A DNA stretch of 64,000 nucleotides, from contig CM026556.1 of NCBI GenBank assembly GCA_015143295.1, forward strand, positions 21,762,547 through 21,826,546, written 5' to 3'. Positions within the stretch are counted from its first letter, which is position 1, and the number at the start of each line of letters is the position of its first letter. The position numbers were made by a program, and so were the translations under genes. The notes below the pieces were generated by a model. The model was not told the DNA's origin. It ran no database searches and worked only from the letters and a program-made list of their open reading frames with translations. The DNA is from Tetracentron sinense. Its lineage: Eukaryota; Streptophyta; Magnoliopsida; Trochodendrales; Trochodendraceae. This document shows positions 23,762 through 36,064 of this stretch, piece after piece.

Positions 23762-26735
23762 GCTCGTTGTTGATAAATGATTTCCTCGCTCATGTTTTGA
23801 TCGATACTGGTTCCACTCACTCCTTCGTTACACCTTGTTTTGCACGAGAGTTTCTGATGGAGCCAAGTCTGTTAGATCGTGAATTGTCTATCACTACTCC
23901 TGTCGGTAGTTCAGTCATCACTGATAAGGTCTATCGAGATTGCGACATTCAAGTAGGTCAGAGAGAGATGCCGGCTGATCTGATTGTCCTTGAGTTCCAA
24001 GACTTTGACGTCATTTTAGGCATGGATTGGCTTTCCAAATACCATGGGCATGTCGACTATTTTGGGAAAGTGGTCAACTTTAGACCAATCAGTGAGCCCT
24101 CTTTTCGTTTCCAAGGGTTGAAGAAGAAGGACTTAGCTCGTTTCGCGGTATTGAGTCTTACTACCTCGGAAGCACCAGATTTCTCAAGTATCCCTATTGT
24201 AGAGGAATTCATGGATGTTTTTCCTAAAGACTTACCGGGTTTGCCACCGGATAGAGAAGTGGAGTTTGCAATTGAGTTGGCTCCGAGTACGGCACCCATC
24301 TCTAAAGCGCCATATAGGATGGCTCCAGCAGAGTTGAAAGAGCTTAAGGAGCAAATTGACGAATTGCTTGGTCTTGGATTTATCCGCCCAAGTGTATCAC
24401 CTTGGGGAGCTCCAGTGTAGTTTGTGAAGAAGAAGGATGGTTCGATGAGGATGTGCATCGACTATCAGCAACTGAACAAGGTCACTATCAAGAACAAATA
24501 TCCTTTACCTAGGATCGATGACTTGTTTGATCAGTTGCAAGGAGCTAAGTATTTCTCCAAGATTGATTTGAGGTCGGGCTACCATCAGCTGAAGATAAAG
24601 GTGGAAGATGTGCCTAAGTCTGCTTTCAAGACCAGATATGGGCATTTTGAATTCTTAGTCATGCCGTTCAGTTTGACAAATGCTCCGGCAGCATTCATGG
24701 ATCTCATGAACAGGATCTTCAAGCCGACTCTGGACCGCTTTGTGATCGTGTTTGTGGATGACATTTTAGTGTACTCCAGGACACAGAAGGAGCATGAGAT
24801 GCATCTCCGGATCACCCTGAAGACACTCCGTGAGCATAAGCTATATGCTAAGCTTAGCAAGTGCGAGTTTTGGCTAGAAAAAGTAGCATTTCTAGGCCAT
24901 GTGGTGTCAAAAGATGGGATTTCAGTTGACCCTGCTAAGATAGAAGCAGTAGAAGGATGGGGAAGGCCAAAGAGTGTTACAGAGGTTCGAAGTTTCTTGG
25001 GCCTGGCTGGATATTATCGAAGATTTGTGGAAGGTTTTTCTAGTTTGGTAGCTCCGCTTACTCATCTAACTCGAAAAAATACTAGATTCGAGTGGAATGA
25101 GAAATGTGAGAAGAGTTTTCTTGAGTTGAAGAAGCGTCTCACCACCGCTCCGATCTTGACTGTTCCATCGGGTAGTGAAGATTTTGTGGTGTATAGTGAT
25201 GCCTCACTCGTTGGGTTAGGTTGTGTTCTTATGCAAGACGGGAAGGTGATTGCCTATGCTTCTCGGCAGTTGAAAGACCACGAGAGGAACTATTCTACCC
25301 ATGATTTGGAGTTAGCAGCCTTGGTTTTTGCTCTTAAGATCTGGAGACACTACTTGTACGGTGCGCGGTTTGAAGTTTTCACTAACCACAAAAGTCTAAA
25401 GTATTTATTCTCACAGAAAGAGCTGAATTTGAGGCAGCGTCGTTGGGTGGAATTCCTCAAGGATTATGATTGTTCTATCCAGTACCATCCGGGGAAAGCG
25501 AATGTAGTGGCAGATGCGCTAAGTAGGAGACCTACTGGGTTCTTGGCACACTTGATGGTCCAAAAATGAAAGTTACTAGAAGAGGTGTCTAGCCTCAATG
25601 CGGGTTTCAGTGTGGGAGCAACTGGAGCCTTGTTGGCTAACATAATGGTCAGGCCAACCTTTTTGAACAGGATTAAAGACCTGCAGTGGAATGATGGAGA
25701 ATTGCAAGCTGCTATGAATAAGTCGCTTAACAGTGGGTTTGAGGATTTCTCTTGGAGGGATGGTGGAATTTGTTTCAAGGGTAGACTTTGTGTTCCGGAG
25801 GATGAGGATTTAAGAAGGGAGATTCTGGATGAAGCACACAAGTCCAAGTACACCGTGCATCCGGGAGGTACTAAGATGTACCAGAACCTTAAGAAGTATT
25901 TCTGGTGGAAAGGTATGAAGAAAGATGTAGCTACCTTTGTATCCAAGTGTTTGGTGTGTCAGCAGGTGAAGGCCGAACACAGGAGGCCGGCAGGACTTCT
26001 TCAGTCTCTTCCTATTCCCGAGTGGAAGTGGGAAAATATCTCCATGGATTTTGTTGTTGGTTTGCCAAAGACGGCCAAGAACTTTGATGACATTTGGGTT
26101 GTGGTTGACCGATTGACTAAATCAGCTCATTTTCTTTCATATTGGACTACTTTCAACTCCAATCAATTGGCTAATCTCTATATCAAGGAGATAGTCCGTT
26201 TGCATGGAGTCCCAGTTAGTATTGTTTTCGATCGAGATCCTAGATTTACATCCAAGTTCTGGAAGAGTTTTCAGCATGCTATGGGTTCCTATTTGGATTT
26301 TAGTACGACATTTCATCCGCAGACAGATGGGCAAACTGAAAGAGTGAACCAGATCATAGAGGACATGCTACGAGCTTACATGTTAGACTTTCAAGGTAGT
26401 TGGGTTGATCACTTTCCGTTGGTTGAGTTTGCCTACAACAACAGCTATCAAGCTAGCATTCAGATGGCACCGTTTGAAGCACTTTATGGGAGGAGTTGTC
26501 GTTTACCTTTGTGTTGGGACGAAGTTGGTGAGAGGAAGCTTTTGGGTCCTGAGCTCGTTGGTCAGACTGTGGATAGAGTTCAGTTGATCAGGGAGAGGTT
26601 GAAAGCAGCTCAGAGTAGACAGAAGAGCTATGCCGATACTCAGATGAGAGATCTTGAGTTCCAAGTCGGAGATTTTGTATTTGTAAAGATCTCACCTGCG
26701 AAGGGGGTGATGAGATTCGGTGACGAAATTCTTTT
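23762..26735 (+). pseudogene. Protease-RT-RNase H-integrase of the Tekay-like element (two stops, no chromodomain)
   Basis: A single frame throughout. Protease: LIDTGSTHSFV (23797 on) and VILGMDWL (24010 on). [14 protein letters not shown] (24553 on) and FVDDILVYS (24751 on). RNase [12 protein letters not shown] (25192 on), with the later catalytic TDH motif changed to TNH (codon 25384-25386). Integrase: an HHCC zinc finger (H/H around 25840-25862, CLVC at 25951-25962), then Asp in MDFVVGLP, Asp in FDRDPRF and Glu in QTERVNQ. Stops: TAG at 24418-24420 and TGA at 25567-25569. After KGVMRFG (26700-26720) the frame runs directly into pre-PPT sequence, so the GPY/F module and chromodomain are deleted. 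Confidence 0.93.
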
Positions 26736-26748
26736 AAGGGGGGGAGGA
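26736..26748 (+). other. Polypurine tract of the Tekay-like element
   Basis: AAGGGGGGGAGGA directly before the 3' LTR start TGTAGAGACC; primer site for plus-strand DNA synthesis. Confidence 0.9.
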
Positions 26749-29142
26749 TGTAGAGACCCCGAATCTTTTTCATGTTTTTACTTCATTGTATTAGAGGTAT
26801 TATAGTCCTTATGATGTTTTGATGTTTATTGTATTATATATTTATTTGGTGTGATGTGAACTAAGCTTAATCAAACTCGTAACGAAGGGATGTCATATCA
26901 CACCCTAAACTTTAGGAAGCTCTAGTTTTGGCACCGTTTACTGGAATTGAGTGATTCTTGAACCATTAGAAAGGTGTTGGAACCCTCTTCGAAGTTCATG
27001 TTTAATGTTTTTCCTTATTTTGAGTTTAAGCCAAGTCAATGGTGGGTTTTATTTAATGGAAATGCAGATCAGTCAACTTTGGGGACAATTTAGTCTATTA
27101 ATTAAGTAGAATTTAGAAATTCTAAAATGCTAGAAATGTTCGTTTTCGAAAGACGAATCCAACGCAGGTTGAATCGTCAAAATCCGATGAACGAGTCAAA
27201 AGTTATGGCCAAAACAGTAAAGCGGGTCAAAAATCTATAGGCAACCGATCGCTCGGTCAGAAGTAGCGATCGATCGATCGGTATCTATCGACTGGTCCAG
27301 AATTTTGTATGGAAAAAATTTTCAGAGAGTGCTTTTTTGACCGATCGCCCGGTCAAGAGCACCGAACCCTCGGTTGAGAACCGATCGATCGGTCATAACC
27401 ACCGATCGCTCGGTCTTTCGTGATTTTTACAGAATTTTAGTATGGGCTTTTTGATCTTTTTGTTCTCAGACCTTGAGGCTATAAATAGGGGGTTCTACTC
27501 GAAATATTAAAATACTCCACCTAGTTCTAACCTAATTTGGCAAAAAAGGGGAGAAACCCTAGGGTTTTGAGAGAGGGTTGCTTGGAGAGGAAGGAGATTG
27601 GTAGAAGATTGAGAGGAAAGCTTGGAGATCGTCCTCAAAGCTTCTCCAAATCGTCTCGGGAGCGTTTTGAATCCAAGGGAAGGATTCCTAAGGTCGATAT
27701 ACTATCCTAATCAACTTTATTTTAAGGTTTTGTGAATGTTAAGATGCTAGGAATGGTAGAAATAAATGTTTAATGCATTTTCCCTAATTTTCTAAGAAGC
27801 AAGCTAATTATGGGTGGATATGTAGATTGGAAATGTGGATAGAATGTATGGAGGATGGAAAATGTATGGAGGATGGGATTAATTTGTGGATGTGGATGAA
27901 TATATGGATTGTATGGATGGAATTATGATTTGATGAATGCATGAAAAGGTAGAGAAACAATGGATTCATATTATGTGTACTCAAGTGTTTGTGAAAATGT
28001 CTGTGAGAATAAATGCTATGATACTTTTATGAAATGGTGGTAAATGGATTATAAATGATGTTAAGAATTATGATAAGAAATATATATGTGATTGTTTGTT
28101 AAGTATACTTAATTACTTGCATGGGAATTGATAGTCGGGAAGGTAAGAACTTAGAGGAACATCTCACAAAACGGGAATTCTCTAACTATTTGGTATGGGA
28201 CATATAGTGGAGTTTCAATGGTGGGAAATCGGAATCTAAGCAATTACCGACTCGAACGTTAATTTCGACACTTAAGCACATAAGCACGTGTATGTTAAGA
28301 TAAGAGTCTCACAAGTCACACATGTGGACTACAAGCATGAGCATGGCATACGTATGACATTCTGAATAAGCATAAGCATGACATGGTCCGTATCCTCCAA
28401 GAACGGCATGTCAACCACATGATTTCTAAGGCATGGTCCGTATCCGCCAAGAACGGCATGTCTCATCCTTGTATGATCTGAATAAGTGCATAAGCATCTC
28501 ACAAGCGCGTGGTCTCGTAAGCATAAGTACCTCATAAGTGTATGGTTTTCTAAGTCTAAGATTCTCACAAGTACACGAGTCAAGGTGATGATATGATGTG
28601 TATGCGCACACGTTCTTCCGCACTCTGATTATGTTATTATGCTATTGGATATGTTTCTGACTAAGTGCAGGTATATTATTATTGTTGATTGGATTTCATA
28701 TACACTGAGTACCTTTGTACTCAGCCGGATTTTGTCTTGGCAGGTATGGAGCAGGAGTACACGGCGGAGCCGTGGGTTGAGGAGACTTACCTCGAGGAAG
28801 GAGGTGAAGGTGAGCCTTCTGAGGAGAGAGCCGGAGACTTGAGCGGCTACACCTCTTAGTTTACATTTCTTTTCATTGAGAGAGTTTTGTAATTGACTTT
28901 TAGAGGATGTTGCTCATTAGACTTTTATGGTTGTATATCAAACTCTTTAGATTTAGTAGTTGTAATTGTTGACTATAGACTCGTGTTATTTAGTTGGTTT
29001 GGGTTATATATATCGGAAATTTTATTACTCTCATTTTTGAAGACTCGTGTAGTAGCCTTGTATGCATGGTTTTAAGCAGGTTTAAGTAATGTGGCGATTC
29101 CAAAGTCCTATTTTAGCCTTGTGAGATTTTGGGGTCGTTACA
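26749..29142 (+). mobile_element. 3' LTR of the Tekay-like element
   Basis: 2394 bp, nearly identical to the 5' LTR. The clearest differences lie in the palindrome array (about 27245-27415): the 3' copy lacks a CCAAAACCGATCGATCGG-type stretch but has an extra ~37-bp block with CCGATCGATCGG. Another is the AAGCATA run near 28490, which is shorter. The TATA box is at 27480-27489. Confidence 0.95.
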
Positions 29143-29239
29143 ATTCTCATACTTCCCCTTACTCATTTTGCTTAATTCTCGTACTATCCCTTACTTGAAA
29201 TTCTCTATGATTATAACCGGACTCTTTAGAATCTGGTTA

Positions 29240-29930
29240 CGCCACTAAGGTAGTCATGTGTCCCTTTTAACACTCTTTAACCACGGTTAAGATTCATCCA
29301 CTCCTAGAGTTCACCTACCTATCCTTGGTTTCTATGAAATAGTAGACTTGAAATTCTCTACAGTTATAACCCGCCTTGGACTCCAATTACACCACTGAGG
29401 TCTCCATGTTTCCCTTTTAACACTCTTTAACTAGTGGTTAACATTCACTCACTCCTAGGATTCACCCACTCATCCTTGGTTTTTAGAAGAAAAAAAAAGA
29501 TGATAAAAAAATTTTAACCTTAAGAATTAGTGAATTTTAACTAAGGTTTTAAAAAATTAATAATTTTACCTAAAAACCAAGGATAGGTGGGTGAACTCTA
29601 GGGATAAGTGAATCTTAACCACAATTAAGGGGGTATCAAAAGAGACACATAGTAACCTCAAGGGCGCAATCGGACTCCAACCGTGATTAAGATTCATCCA
29701 CCCCTAGGTTCACCCACTTATCCTTGGTTTTTAGAAAAAAAAAATATTAATTTATTTTAAAACCTGGTTAAAATTCAGTAATTCCTAGGGTTAAATAATT
29801 TTTCATTTTTTTTTATAAAAACCAAGGATAAGTGGGTGAACCCTAGGGTTGGGTGAATCTTAACCACAGTTAAGGAGTGTTAAAAGGGACACATGGTGAC
29901 CTCAGTGGCCTAACTGGACTCCTTGCTCTC
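29240..29930. repeat. Cluster of foldback-family (FB) copies
   Basis: Three forward arms (about 29262-29335, 29411-29490 and 29680-29735: TTAACACTCTTTAACCACGGTTAAGATTCA...TATCCTTGGTTT) and two reverse arms (29572-29650 and 29817-29900: AACCAAGGATAAGTGGGTGAACCCTAGGG...TTAACCACAGTTAAGGAGTGTTAAAAGGGACACATGG). Together they form at least two complete foldbacks in tandem, separated by related unique sequence (ACACCACTGAGGTC / CTCAGTGGCCTAACTGGACTCC). Confidence 0.7.
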
Positions 29931-31963
29931 TTCGCAAAATGCTCTGAAAGAAGAATGTCTCGTCAAGGACCCGCCCGTCTCCTTTCTTTGTTATACCCAA
30001 AATATCCCTAAAGTTTTTTCGTTCTCAAAATGTCCCTACGTCATATTTCTATAGCCAACGAGTCTCTCATCATTTTTTTTAATCCAAAATTTCTCTCAAG
30101 TTTCAATACCTAAAATATTTCTTAATTTTTATTTCCAAAATGCTCTCACTAGAGTCCCTCTTCTCAGTCTCTCTCTCCTTCCCCTCTCTCTCTCATGTGC
30201 ATCACACATGTCTCCCACTAGTGTATATATTATAAGTTAATACTTAGTGTCTTCTACATAATATACATAACTTATTACTTATTAATATGTATTACATATT
30301 ACATAATACATTAAATAATGATTTAACACACATACACTGTTATGGTATAACAGAGTACATTGTTATATCATAACAATGTACTTTTCCATATGTCGTCACC
30401 CTTAATTTTAGAATTTCTGAATGGAATCTACCATGCATGCTTGAGATTTGTAAGAATTTTATTTTGCTCACTCCTTAAGAGTCTGTCACCTTCAGCAACA
30501 ACTATAACAAACATCATAAATTATTATGACCAAATAATCTTGAGGAGTATACTTCGTAAATTAAAGAGAGGACATCTTCTCAAAGGCATAATCAATTAAC
30601 AAAGCTCTAAACTATGAGTCCCTATCACTTGCCCCCAAAGATTATTAATAGTAGCCTTGACAAGGTAGGTCACATGCTTTTGCAATGTCTATCTTTATGG
30701 GAATCATTGGTGTTGGATGAGAGCACCACTCCCTGGGCAAAAATCACATTCGCAATCAGGACCTTAAAACTAGTTGTTGTGAATGGAACTATGGGGGTCA
30801 ACACTAGTTGATATGAATGGAACTTATGGGGGGTCAGGCTCCTTCCATAGCCCATGGGGAAATAGTATCAGTGGTCGTCCCAAAACCCTCCTACTGCCAA
30901 CCCAGGCAATGATCCATACTACCAAGATAGGAAATGGGCGAACACACACGCCCACAGGCAAGAGGAGATTGGTAGTCAACCTACACAAAAAAAATACTCA
31001 GGATAAATGGTGATCTAGTTTCACCAAATTCTTGAGGAAGAACGTGACAAACCAAAATCGTCGTTTGTTTTCACTAAGAATTATAACTTTCAAGAGCTCA
31101 ATGACAAACCGTGCAAGAGCTCTCTACGCCTTAGGATCAAATCTAATCATCGTCGAGGCGGTTTGTGCATTAAGGCGTCCATGTAGCATCTGACCAGTCT
31201 AGATGGCAAGATAATAAGATCTAATGTGGTCGTACTATCCATTTGTCAACATATCCAAATATCCAAATTACGTTATCAACATTTAGTCTTCTGACTGCAA
31301 ACGCAGTGTATGACTAAAGCTTCTTTGCAGGTTTAATATATCATCAATGTTAGGTGTGCAATGACACACCTAACGTTGAATATGTTGCTCGATAGAGAGA
31401 AATGGCTTCTCAGATCACTTTCTTGAGTGCTCTAAAGAAAGTGTACTCTACCTCATGGTATCTCTAACCAACCACTACATATTTCGTTATAATTTATCGA
31501 AGCGAGGCTCAAATATAAGTAGCTATTAGGGCTGAAAATATCCGGATCAAGTACCTTATACCTATCCAACTGACCTAGTTTGCAACAATATTGCAAGCAT
31601 AACTAGATCTGGGAGGCTATATAAGACACCTCATTCCACAGTGGATGTAGAAAAATACACAGAAAAGGAGAAAATAGTGGACTTTGAAAAGGAAAAGGAC
31701 GGCCACCTTGTTGAAGGCAATTCAAAAATCTAAAGAGTACCATGTGGCAAAGCAACTCAGTCAGAAGGTAACACAAAATTCCATCATATGCTTGTTTTTC
31801 ATATCTGATCACCACAAACAATTTCTTATCAGTGTCTTATGCACATATTACGTCAGACATAACTCCAAAAAGGTTGTCCGGACTTGTAGGGCAAGTTTCG
31901 ACTCCAAGGGTTGTGCCATTCATGGATGATAAAATCTCAAATGATGGTATGACACATATAAGG
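29931..31963. other. Intergenic DNA, no gene recognised
   Basis: Contains CT-rich sequence near 30170-30200 and adjacent palindromes at 30338-30381 (TACATTGTTATATCATAACAATGTA is nearly self-complementary). Short ORFs (30360-30599, 30614-30811, 31684-31929) match no family I recognise. Confidence 0.4.
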
Positions 31964-33560
31964 TGTAGCAATTCTAAAATTCTAACTTTAAATAATAAAG
32001 GTATTTATGTAATTTCCTAGTTTAGGGGTATTTTGGTAAATATCTCTATAAATTATTTGGCCATGAGAACTAATTATCTTAAGCGAAATAATTAAAAATG
32101 AGCATAACATACTAAGGGTTTAACTTAGGCTTGTAACCAAACACATTTAATAAGGGTATTTGGATAAAAGCACAAAAAGAGGTTTTAGTATAAATTGCTA
32201 ATGTTGACCTAATTGCACATTATTTTAGAAAACCTAAACTAAGAGAAGACCTTGGAGGAAGAAGAGGCTAGGGTTTGAGAGCTCTTGTTCAAGCTTGAAG
32301 TGTGGGATTTGGAGCTTGAGGATTAAGATTCTAGCCAAGAGAAGGTCGAACTCGTGAAGCAAACTCATTTGGGTGGTTTTCCTCTTCTTAAAAACCTTAA
32401 ATCTCTAGGTTTGAGGCAAATAAACAATCCTTTAAGCTTTAAATTCATGCTAGTACTGATTTTAATGTTATATTCAGTGTAATAAATACTTAGAAACGAT
32501 CTAGGAAGAAATAATGTTGATTTTAGAGGTTTTTGGTGAAAAATGGGTTTTTTCCAGAAATCTGTTCGCATTCGAACAGTCTAGGAACCATTCGAACAGT
32601 GATGATCCCGATTGAACACTGTCGTATTTTAAAAAGTCCAAAATCTTGGACCGTTTGAACAATCATATAATCGTTCGAACAGTTATGCACACTGACATAT
32701 TTTTCATTTTCCCAAACCGTCAACCATTCGAACGGTTGGGTAATCGTTCGAATGATGAGATGACCGTTCGAATGATCAAGAGACCGTTTGAACGAACTTT
32801 CCTATTTTTGCACCAGAAATTCGAAAATCAATCATGTTTAGGATTCCTTTTAGTATAATCATATTTCATCCTCATTGATATATTGATACACCTATTTTAA
32901 TGTTATTACATTCATATTTCTGTCATCTCATATTTTGTACATTCATCATGATAATTAACTGTTGTGCATGCTTGTATGAACTGCCTAAAATATTTCGGCC
33001 TCACACAGCTTAGTTAGATCCGCCTTGCTATGGTAATATAGGATGTTGTAGCGCTATAGTGGAGAGAATATAGCTAGCTTACCTTGGTTAATAATATACA
33101 GTTAGATCAGCCTTGCTATGAGTGGTATGAGACGCCGTAGCGGGGAAGATATAACACTATTACAATTGTTAAATTACAAAGTAACTTGACCTTGGGTGGA
33201 CGACGTGCTATTCCATTAGTATCCTTGAGGTGTTGCCGGGAGCCGCCAATAGAGGAACATGCATGTGATCTTAATTGTGTCGTGGGGCGCTACCGGGGGC
33301 CGCCATAGAGGAATAGGTGCGATATTTTAAAGGCTTTGGTAGTGGTCACTAGATGTGTACCAAATAATTCAAAATGAAGAAAATGAATCCACTTGAAGTG
33401 TCATTAATTTTATATTGAGTAAAATGTAATTATGACTTATTGATGCATGTGTTGTACTACGTGTTTATCTTGTTGGGCTTATTGATCACGCTTGCTATGT
33501 TGATATTTTCAGGAGATACATGAAGGTCTTCTGGGGCTCTTGAGGAGCTGGCCCAACCCT
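31964..33560 (+). mobile_element. LTR-like sequence with TTCGAACG palindrome array
   Basis: Starts TGTAGCAATTCTAAAATTC, an LTR start of the gypsy type seen elsewhere in the window. It has a leader-like stretch with GCTAGGGTTTGAGAGC (32268 on) and eight or so TTCGAAC-type units at 32569-32796. A GCCGCCA-containing duplicated block lies at about 33230-33315. The 3' end is unclear: it stops near 33560 against the opposed LTR-like sequence. No TSD was found. Confidence 0.5.
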
Positions 33561-33589
33561 AGGGCCACATGTCAACCCCTAAACTCTGG

Positions 33590-35875
33590 CTAACACGCTA
33601 AGCATCCTCCTACTCTCCATGATTTGTCTCGATCCAAGGGCTCGAAACATAGGTAACGAACTATGTACCTACCGACATAAACGTACAGCTGAGCATAGAA
33701 TACTCAGCGGGTTCCCAGAACTAACCAATAGCCATCATAGCAAGGTATAACAGGATAACCAATGTAATGGGAAAAGATAAGCAGCACAAGTAATTTATAT
33801 TCAAGCATTCTAAAATTCATGATAGGAAAACATCGGTATAACCTTGCACTCTTGACTTGTCTAATTCTTTAAATCACTTTCGTACTTGTGAAGTCTTGTC
33901 GTCATATCATGCATATCATTAATCAACTTGAAGGGAGAGTGGTGTAAACCCCCTCTTAACAAACATGCCATCTTGCTTGACGTGTTCTTATTCTTGTCTT
34001 GTCGTGTCATGTGTGTCATGTCATGCGTGCTTGCTTGGAATTTAAACATGCTCATGCGACTTGTGAGATGCACTTGCGAGGGAAGGAGACCCTTCTTTCT
34101 TGTGAGATGCACTTGCGAGAAAAGGGAGACCCTTCTTTCTTGTGAGATGCACTTGCGAGGAAAGGGAGACCCTTCTTTCTTGTGAGATACAACTTGTGAG
34201 GAGGGGAGACCCCTCCATAAATGAGATGCAATTCTTCTTGTCAAAAGCGAGGCAAAACATATCGTAAGATATGTCCTAACTCTATTTACCTACCCTTATA
34301 TTTTGCCTTGTCATGGTATTCGTGAATCGAGAAATTTGTACTTGATTTTCTTGAAAACAAAACACGGTGTTTCATGCTTGAAAATCCTACACATGTACTA
34401 CATGTCGTGCTCGTGGTTCGTGTACAATTAAAGCATAAGAAATGGCGCATAATATCGTGGCATTAGATGAATATCTCAAGTAATTTATAAAGAAATTAAA
34501 TCTACAACATGCCATTCTAGAAATTAAAGAAAGTTCATACATGCATTTTCTAGCAAAGATCACCATTTTCTTCATTTCGGCATTTCATCGAACACTTTGT
34601 GTGTACATTATGGTTAACACCTAAATCTTTCATTTTATTCTACATGAATCATTCTTCATTCAATCCACATCATGTATGTTCATTATTGAGGTGAAATGCC
34701 CTTCCCATTTTAATCATCACAACACAACCAACGGCATCCATCGTCCATTCACACTCCATCCATACATCCCAACCATCCTTATTCTCAAAAATTAGGGAAA
34801 ACAAATAAAAGAAGAAGAAAAGAAGAGAAGACATGACTAGGAGAGTAGAAAGGGGTACCGACCCGCAATGGAATGAAGACACCCTTGATTTGGAGTCCCA
34901 ACTTCGAAGAATCCCTCTTAGGTTTGAAGAACTCTAGTTGCTTTGGGGAAGATCCTTACTTGAAAATCTTCAAGCTTGGGCTTCCCTTGATCTCCATAAA
35001 ACCCTCTTGGAAATCCCCAATCTTCCTTCCCTTTCTCCCTCTTAATCCCTCTCTAGGTTTAGGTTCCCCCAAAACCCCCAAAAAACTCGGTTTTAAGAGC
35101 AAACTGGGTGTGAGGGCGATCGATCACACCTTTGGTGCGATCTATCACAATTGGACCCGAAGGGAATCAAAAAACCTCGCCTGAATGCGATCGATCGTAG
35201 AAATTTACGATCGATTGCACTATTTTGCGATCGATCGCATCTTATTTACAATAGATCGCACTCTTCTTTTTCTGATTCCGACAGATTTTACCTCATTTTG
35301 GTATTTTGACCATAACTGTTGACTCGTTTATCAAATTTTGATAATTCAACTTGCGTTAGACTCATCTTTCAAAGGGAAACAACTTTAATGTTTTATGAAT
35401 CTCCTAATTCTGAGTTTTAAATGGTTCAAATGGGCCCACAAGTGGACTGGTCTGCAATTTTAGCAAAAAAAAATCAGAAAACCCACTTTTGACTTAGCTT
35501 AGACTCAAAATATAAAAAAACATTAAACATGAACCTAACCTCGAAGAGGATTCTAATACGGTTCTAATGGTTCAAGAATCACTTGATTCCGATAAGAGGT
35601 GAGAAAACTAGAGCTATTCAAAGTTGAGGAAAATGTTAAGACGTTCCTCTTGACACTTAGGGTGTTCTCATACCCCATCTACCTTGAATCCCACCTCTAC
35701 ACCATTCTCATAAATCATGATCCTAAGTTCTTAAACCAACTAAGGTAACCCGTTGGGCACAACTCATATGCATGGGAGGCCCGATTGCTACGAAAACCCT
35801 TAAATAGACATTGTTCACAGCACTATTCACAACCCTACTCACATGAACAGTGCATGTGAAATTCGGGGCTCTACA
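33590..35875 (-). mobile_element. Minus-strand gypsy LTR, 3' part truncated
   Basis: The minus strand starts TGTAGAGCCCCGAATTTC at 35875. It holds a CGATCGATCG array at 35115-35262 and, near its far end, the GAGTATTCTATGCTCAG-type stem (about 33680-33705) followed by a spacer like the other LTRs. Compared with the solo LTR at 36978 it lacks roughly 300 bp at its 3' end. No internal gypsy sequence adjoins it. Confidence 0.65.
34058..34215 (-). repeat. ~41-bp minisatellite (about four units) inside the LTR
   Basis: Units contain CTTGTGAGATGCACTTGCGAG, then GAAAGGGAGACCCTTCTTTC. Three are close copies; the fourth has AGATACAACTTGTGAGGAGG. A reverse-strand ORF across them encodes repeats only because of the tandem structure. 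Confidence 0.85.
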
Positions 35876-36064
35876 TAAATGAGGTTTGGTACCCCTGCCA
35901 TCCACCGAGCAGTGCAACCTTGTGGGAATTGATCGATTGAATCAGGGTTGAGTTGAATCCCAAAGATAATGCCACTTTTCTGTTGCACATGAGAAGCTTC
36001 GATTATTTTCATGAAAGGCTCAATTGAGCACCTCTTAGCTTACATGATTCATTCTAAAGATTAT
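35876..36064. other. Short unassigned stretch between LTR and LINE
   Basis: No gene or repeat recognised; it lies between the LTR start and the LINE 3' end. Confidence 0.4.

Larger units (their letters stand above)
19740..29147 (+). mobile_element. Tekay/Del-like Ty3/gypsy retrotransposon with ATTCT target duplication
   Basis: A 9.4-kb element at 19745-29142 between identical 5-bp repeats ATTCT (19740-19744 and 29143-29147). Order: 5' LTR, Met-tRNA PBS, Gag, protease, RT, RNase H, integrase, PPT, 3' LTR. This domain order and LTR type fit the Tekay/Del chromovirus lineage, but the chromodomain is missing. Three stop codons and a mutated RNase H residue make it non-autonomous. The two LTRs are very similar by eye, differing mainly by small indels, so the insertion is fairly recent compared with its neighbours. 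Confidence 0.95.

Noticed and set aside
23158-24458. Minus-strand ORFs opposite Gag and protease
   Set aside because: Antisense shadows of the retrotransposon coding frame, with no domains.
22765-25569. In-frame stops of the Tekay copy as programmed readthrough or recoding
   Set aside because: Three stops lie inside conserved cores and not at domain borders, and an RNase H catalytic residue is also lost; decay is simpler.
35117-35262. CGATCGATCG words considered as restriction-type or replication-origin boxes
   Set aside because: They sit inside an LTR at the same place as different palindromes in other LTRs, so an LTR feature explains them better.
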